Part shown: piece after piece, positions 57,839 to 64,000 of the stretch | Layout: each line of letters opens with the position of its first letter | Position numbering within the stretch: position 1 is the first letter of the stretch | Source of the DNA: Acanthornis magna | Lineage: Eukaryota > Chordata > Aves > Passeriformes > Acanthizidae | Length of the DNA: 64,000 nt | Direction of reading: 5' to 3' | NCBI GenBank assembly: GCA_036785705.1 | Contig: JAWUZG010000032.1 | Location: 14,588,001 to 14,652,000, forward strand | The notes under the pieces: generated by a model | What the model was told of the DNA's origin: nothing | The model's input: the letters and a program-made list of their open reading frames with translations, nothing else | Database searches by the model: none | Position numbers and translations under genes: made by a program

Positions 57839-60800
57839 TGATGGTGATTTTTGAAAAGTAAAGGTATCACTAAGGTTTACTAGAACATACTTGAAATTCT
57901 ACTTAAAATATTAATTTACTTGTATAGTAGATGCTATGAGCCAGCACCCTGTATCTCTAACATGTAAGTCTAATGAAAGGATGCCTGCAATGTTATCAGT
58001 GAAATAACTGACATGGAACCCCTACTTATGAAGGCAATTTAGGTGAACGTAATATCAGTTGACATAAAATACATTGTTAACCAGAATTATTCCAAACAAA
58101 ATGCCAAATAATAGCTCTCTAACTGTAATAATTTTACAAATAAAGTACAGTTGCCAGGCATGCTGTCTCCAATATACAATATTTACATTTGCAAAATCAG
58201 GTGTTATTTGAGAGTCAGGCATGATTTCCATGTAAGTAGGAGAGGAATTTCAATAACTGCCAAAAATTCCATCTGTCTGAAATAAGTACTTAACCAAATA
58301 CAGGTTAGTAAGCCCTGAAATCCTGAGGGTATTTGATAAACCTGATATGCTTAACAGATTTTATCGTTGCCTTTCAGAGACTAAACAGATTACCAACTAC
58401 TGTATTCTGGGCTTCTGATAGGACTAAGCAACCAATTTCTTTTCACTGGCATGATAAACAATTAACAAAAATGTTTTAAATACTGTAACACAGAGCTGTG
58501 TAGAGCAGAGCAGAAACCAATCTCAGTCCTGTGGTCTTCGCTTCTATTACTACAATGGTAGTAATAATTCTCCCTACTGCATCCAAATGGTGACAGGGGC
58601 ACTGGCCAGCCCGGTGAACCACAAAGCTTTGACCTGAGAAACAGCACTGTTGTGCTGAGTGACACTGGGCACACCGATTATCAGGTTACTCATGGGTATG
58701 TACTGTTCCACTGTGCCTAGAAGTGATGTGTCTACTCAAAATTAGTCCTCTGGGCACCCTCCACAGGCTGAGGAAAGTCTGAGTGGGACCCTAGCTGGTA
58801 CCCTTTTCTCTGTTTTAGGATTACAATGAACTATTTCAGACAAAAGAAATGAGATGAATACTTTCTATTGTCATAGGTAATCCTGTGGTTGTAGGATTTC
58901 TATTACCACAGTGTGGCAATATGATCTGTAAACCTTTCTGTCACACACAGTTATTTCATATATTGCACACCTATTGACCATTTTCCGTTCTACAGATGGA
59001 AATTTACTTTTCCTTTAATCATCTCAGTCTAAGGGCTCATAGTACATGAAAACAGCAAAGCCTACCCCAACAAGGCAGTACATTAAAACCAATATAAAGC
59101 AACATGCAAAATATACATTCTGAATGCACCTGATCTATAAGCACTGCCTTAATTGCTATCCAGCAGTGATACAGGCCTTCAATTTTTGCAGTAACAATAA
59201 GCATCCTACTTGCAACATTCTCTTGTAAATAAAAGTATTTTCCTTCTTGCTGAAAAGTCATTGAAAATTCATGTTACCATGAAAAAAGTGACCAAAAAAA
59301 ATCTGGCAATTTAAGACTCTGAGTAAGCTCACTATTATTTTTTACATTTAGAATTCTTAAACACTCAGAGTGGCCATCACTAGCCACAGTCACTACTAGA
59401 ACCACAGGCTAAGACTATCAAAGCATCTGAAATAGCAGCTAAGGGATCTAAGAGTGCACATTGTCACACATTATACATCTTCCTGAAAATTGTAAACTTA
59501 TCTGAACTTTGTAAAAATTCTGTTTGGTTCCACGCCTTAATCTAAAGGCAGAAGGAAAATACAATGAAGGACCAGTTTGACTGGGAAGGCAAACTCTTTA
59601 AAACTCATCAGGGAAAATAAGACAAAACCAATCTAAAACTTTAGTGTGAGCTCTGATTTTGTAACCTAAAGCTTGTTACTTAACCAGTTATACTGAGACA
59701 GCAAAGTCATGCAAAGCCTTCCAAAGTATGCAAAATGTTAGCTGATTGAAGGTATCTACTAACGCCAGAACAATTCCATTTAAAACTGCTCTACCAAATG
59801 CATTCATGCTTTTGCCAAGATACAGCCTGCATATCAATAGTATCTGCTTGCATAGAAAAGATCAGACTGAAATAAATCACAGAAAAAGCTATGATAAAAT
59901 GGGGTATATCACTTTTCTTTTTATTTGACTTCTCTCCAAAGAGCTTGACTCATCAAAGCAAACAGTAGACTGAAGAAAAGTGAGCATTATGGAAATAAAA
60001 TCTGAATGGTAGTTAAGGAAAACAGCCAATATAAATCCATCTTAATTTGCTATCAGACATACAAGAGCTCTACTGGAACGAAAATTCACAAAGGTGAAAA
60101 AATTACAAGAATTCCCCCGCAGTAGACCCGATTAATTTGAAGCTGCTACTTTTTCCAAAGAAAACCAAGGATTTAGTTGCTCTTTTATCTAACTGTGCCA
60201 CACACAGAAACTTGAGTCTAAAACAACATTAAAATAAAACAGAAAAAAATCCACAAAAAGAAAAAACCCAAATCGTTATCTTAGAAAACCGATTTTCTAC
60301 ACAGATGTTGAAAAATGTATCCTGACAGTAAACATTAAACACAAGACTATTTGAATCTAAAGGAAATAATGCTCCTCTATTCTAACTGTTCACATTTTCT
60401 AGAATCTAATTATGCAGAACCATTACAAGCTTTTTTCTAGCTACATAACTGAATAACTGCTCCCTTCCCTAAAGGAAACTATGGTGCCAGACCTATCATT
60501 TGTATAAAATGAGAACATCTTGTTTAAATCTAATTAATTTGGAGTGGGCATTAACCACTGTCATCGGTGTAAGCTTGTTCTGGACACACTGAGTTAGCAG
60601 ACCTGTAAACCCATTATCTACACAACACAGTATGGAGCAATCAGGAACACACAGGAGGAAGAAGTTTTGAGACAAACTGGCAAAACACAGTATTTTCCAA
60701 CTAATAGCTAAGGCATTTCACAAGAAAAAAAATTATGCAATAAAGGCAAAGTAAAAGATTATGACAGATCTATGGAAATACTTCTGCTTTAAGTCTTCCA

Positions 60801-61345
60801 TGGGGTCCTTAAGATTAAGATACCTATTTGCAACATATTTTAGCCAACACTGAGAGATCTGCTCAGGGTAAGAAAGATGAAGGATCATCAATTTTCATCA
60901 GTTTTATAACCAATTAACTACAAAGTAAGTCTGTCCATTTCTTGAAACCTTTCAACAACTCAGAGTAATGTCAAGATTTCAACCAGACCAGTAACACCAA
61001 TATTAAGCCCCTTTCATGCAAAATTGAACAAAAAGTACAGTAACAAAACCAACTCAAAAAGACACACGCATAATATTTGTTTATTAACATTCACATTACA
61101 AATTATTACACTAAACTTACTGGTTCTTAAAGTTCAAATAGCATATTCTCATTACAGAAAACGGAAACATGCAAGAAGCCCACAAATAATAAGGGCTACA
61201 CTAAAAAAAAAATCCTCTCCAACAAAGTCCTAACTGAAATCCGTGACCCAGTGGATGCACAGGTCTTGAGCAAGAATCACTTCCAGCCTTAAACTCCCTG
61301 ATCACCCAAGGGAAAGTTTCCTATGGGGCACATTAACTTTCTGTG

Positions 61346-61360
61346 TATTGTTATGCAAAT
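61346..61360 (+). promoter_or_regulatory. Candidate SOX-OCT composite site
   Basis: TATTGTTATGCAAAT differs at one position (the first base) from the known SOX2-OCT4 composite consensus CATTGTTATGCAAAT. It is followed by GGCGGGGGAGGG (SP/KLF-like) and, about 60 bp on, by TTTAATTAAAT (homeodomain-like). The match is seen directly; enhancer activity is inference. Confidence 0.35.
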
Positions 61361-64000
61361 GAAGGCGGGGGAGGGCTGGCTGCTTCACATGGAAAGTGCA
61401 GACATTTCTTTGCTGCTTTAATTAAATGAACTTTAGCATTCATGGGTACCTGGTGATTAAAAGACAAGCTGATGAAGAAAACCATAGTACAGAAGTGTTA
61501 GTTTATCTAGTACAGGCAATGTAGCCATATCCATCACTGGGATTTTGTCTTATTAGTTTTACTATTTCTACACATATTCAAGAGTACGTCTTATTTCCAG
61601 GCTCACAGTGAGTAGATACTCTTCAAATCCATGCACACTATTACAGGAATACCCACATGAGAATGTCAAGGATCTGCACTGTCTTCAAGGGCAAAAAATG
61701 GGAAGATAAGAAAAGAAACAGTAACAAGAAAACCCAATGTGGGCAGATTTTGACACCAAGACAAAATTTTCCTTTTCTGAGTGTCACGCTTTTTCTCTAA
61801 CAGATGAAAGGATCACAATAAAATGGATGAAAAGCTCATAAAACAAAAATATACATACTTATTTTCTCAAGTCAAACAGCAAAACAAATTGAAACAACAG
61901 TGCTTCAAAGAGCACAAAAATCTGCTCTTTAGCTTTAGTCAACCAAACTGCCTTTGGGGGGTTTTATACAGCTTATGGTAGGACTTTGAAATGGAAAAGT
62001 AGCCCAAATTCATTGTGGTTGTTGTACCTTGACTACTTACACTGTAGTAATACTGCCAGATGCTATTCAGACCATTTCACATGAAGGCATAGGAGCCTTC
62101 ACATATTCACAACCACTCCTGATGACTATGGACTGAGAGCTTAATGGCAAGCTCCAAAACAAAACAAGATCTTTAATTTCACCACTGGTCTTGACTGTTT
62201 CGGCAAAGTTAACACTTCTTGCTGTGTGAAGTGGGAGTGGCAATCTTCCAAACCAGCATGACTGGTTCTGAGTGGGACTAGTTTGACTCTCCTTCCCCGA
62301 AAAGTGTTCGTCTCAAAAGTAGTTTCTGCTGTTGTAAAGAAGCATCAGTTTTAGGTCTCTCAGCCTAGCAAAGCAATCCTTGAAAGAAACAGATTTCTTT
62401 CACCAATACTGGCACTCAAAATAAGACCATATGTCTAAGCTATAATATGCAAGATTTTCCAAAGACAGCTTATTTTTCTAGTAGGTAATGTAATTTACAC
62501 AGATTGAACTTCAGGATTCATTTACAAGATTCAAGAGAAAAACTGGCTTCCTCATCGTATAGAAAAAAACACTTCTCACTGCTCACAGGGAGCAAGTTTT
62601 AATACTGCAAAGTCACAAGCGTTACTGGGGACACTGACCCAATTTACTTATGCCTGCCTCTCACAGTGGCCAAGAGAAGTAGTTGACTTTTCTAGAAAAA
62701 AAGTAAAAACAGGAAAGGCACAACAAGGAGTTGCTTGGAGCTGCTGAAAGAGCACAACAGCAAGCAGAGAACGCATGCCAAACTGATGTGGCTGAAAGCA
62801 ATGGAAACTGAAAAGTTAAGCAGAAGGCCCAAGCAGATGGGGAATGAAGAGCCAGCTAAGCAAGTGAAACAGTAACAGGATTTATTTTCTATGAATAACT
62901 GAAAGAGAGCTCAAAGGTAGGAGTCATGGACAAAACAGAGCGAGTACAACCTGTGCAAGGAATACTAGGATCAGAGAACACACACAAATGCAAATGTGAA
63001 GGCTGAAGAAATGAAGCTCAGATGAATACAAGAATGAAAAAACAGGTGCTGCAAGTAATTGTGCCAGAAGAGCTTTGGACTGCTGCAATCTGCTTCACAC
63101 ACACTGCACACACAAAGAACCCTACTTTGCTGGCTGTTCCTAATTATGCCTGGATAGACAGCTTAAATCACACTGCAAAAGGCAACATTTCTTTTTCCCA
63201 GGCAGGGGTGGGCAGCACTATCCCACTGGAAGCTCACAAGGATGAATCCAGAACCCCAGCTGGCTTTCAGCGGGAATTACAAATCACACATTTAGAGGGG
63301 AATATGAGGGTCCCTCAAACAAAGCAGGTACCCAAAACACATCATCCATGGGGAAAGCATCTCCCAGTTTGGCAACTTTTTAAAGCTGGAATCTTTAAAT
63401 TACTGTGTTGAACCAAAACTATTTACAAGTCATCTGTAAAATGAATGCTTTTGTTTAAGGGCTTAAATGAATCTATTATTAGTAATACTACAGAAAACAG
63501 TAAAAAAACCCTCTACTAGATAGTCTTCATTTCTTCCACATGAAGGAGAATGAACTGAGAGACATTTAGAGATTTCTAACCTTTTACATTCTAAAGTAGG
63601 GACATAGGTTGTGAAAGGTACATATGCAACTCAAATAAATACAGACAATTAGAAAATTCTGAATTTGTGTGTACAGAATCCACATTTATCCAGTTACACA
63701 TACAGACATATTCTTGACAAACTAGGTAGCTTCCTCCATTGACTACACAATTTGCTAAAGAAAAAACATCTTCTGGCACAAGAAAGGAAAGGAAAATACA
63801 ATTTTAAAGTAAAAGTAATAAGGTCACAAAGGTTTTGTTTGGGTTATTACCTATGATACTACAGTAGCTAATGTTTGTAATTTCTCAAGTGTCAGTGATA
63901 GCCAAGTTTAAGATCTGTTACCTAAAAGTAGGTCAGGAGAACCTCTTGGCTGGGCTCATGTAGCTCTGCAGATCAGTAGATCTTGTACTAACAACTGTGT

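Larger units (their letters stand above)
49714..64000 (-). other. ME1: ME1 intron 1 (partial), no exon 1 seen
   Basis: At least 14.3 kb of intron lies upstream of exon 2. I looked on the minus strand for a phase-0 exon ending like HLNK before a GT donor and for a CpG island, and saw neither, so exon 1 and the promoter should be beyond 64000. Contents are AT-rich unique sequence, a TG microsatellite near 50.47 kb, a locally GC-richer patch at 54.16-54.30 kb, an A/C-rich run near 54.85 kb, an AT-rich patch near 57.8 kb and a candidate SOX-OCT site at 61.35 kb. Open frames here, including one of 129 codons at 63022-63411 on the plus strand, show no recognisable domain. I treat them as chance. 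Confidence 0.85.

Overview
The window is a piece of a vertebrate, almost certainly avian, genome. It holds the 5' half of one spliced gene, cytosolic NADP-dependent malic enzyme (ME1), on the minus strand. Bird origin is inferred from two things. The dispersed repeats are CR1 LINE fragments ending in the ATTC(T/C)ATGATTC-type tail typical of birds. The exon-encoded protein also follows avian ME1 ([26 protein letters not shown]) more closely than mammalian ME1, ME2 or ME3 as I know those families. I cannot name the species.

Layout, following transcription from high to low coordinates. Intron 1 (49714 to past 64000) carries no recognisable exon 1 or promoter, so both should lie beyond the right edge. 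The exons are 2 (49580-49713), 3 (41956-42105), 4 (23277-23352), 5 (21921-22082) and 6 (2041-2144). Intron 6 runs off the left edge. All five exons have AG acceptors and GT donors, keep the reading frame, and match the conserved malic enzyme sequence without a stop or frameshift. Together they give 626 coding bases, about 208 residues. These include the catalytic Tyr (exon 3) and the Arg and Lys of the active site (exon 5). The metal-binding Glu/Asp residues and the NADP-binding domain are encoded by later exons outside the window.

More than 98% of the window is intron. It is AT-rich, with short ORFs that show no recognisable protein similarity. Supported non-coding features are six CR1 fragments (two abutting in opposite orientation near 40.1-40.6 kb), a very pure 250-bp AAAAG array at 10.19-10.44 kb, two TG tracts, small tandem duplications and low-complexity stretches. 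A few spots stand out as possible regulatory DNA: a near-consensus SOX-OCT composite site at 61346, a MARE/NRF2-like site at 38019, and CpG-dense patches near 5.1-5.3 and 8.3-8.4 kb.

I found no bacterial-type system, CRISPR array, intact transposon, retroviral gene, rRNA or tRNA. I see no convincing new system. The most useful leads are the pyrimidine-repeat tract in the pre-mRNA, the inverted CR1 pair and the candidate enhancer sites.
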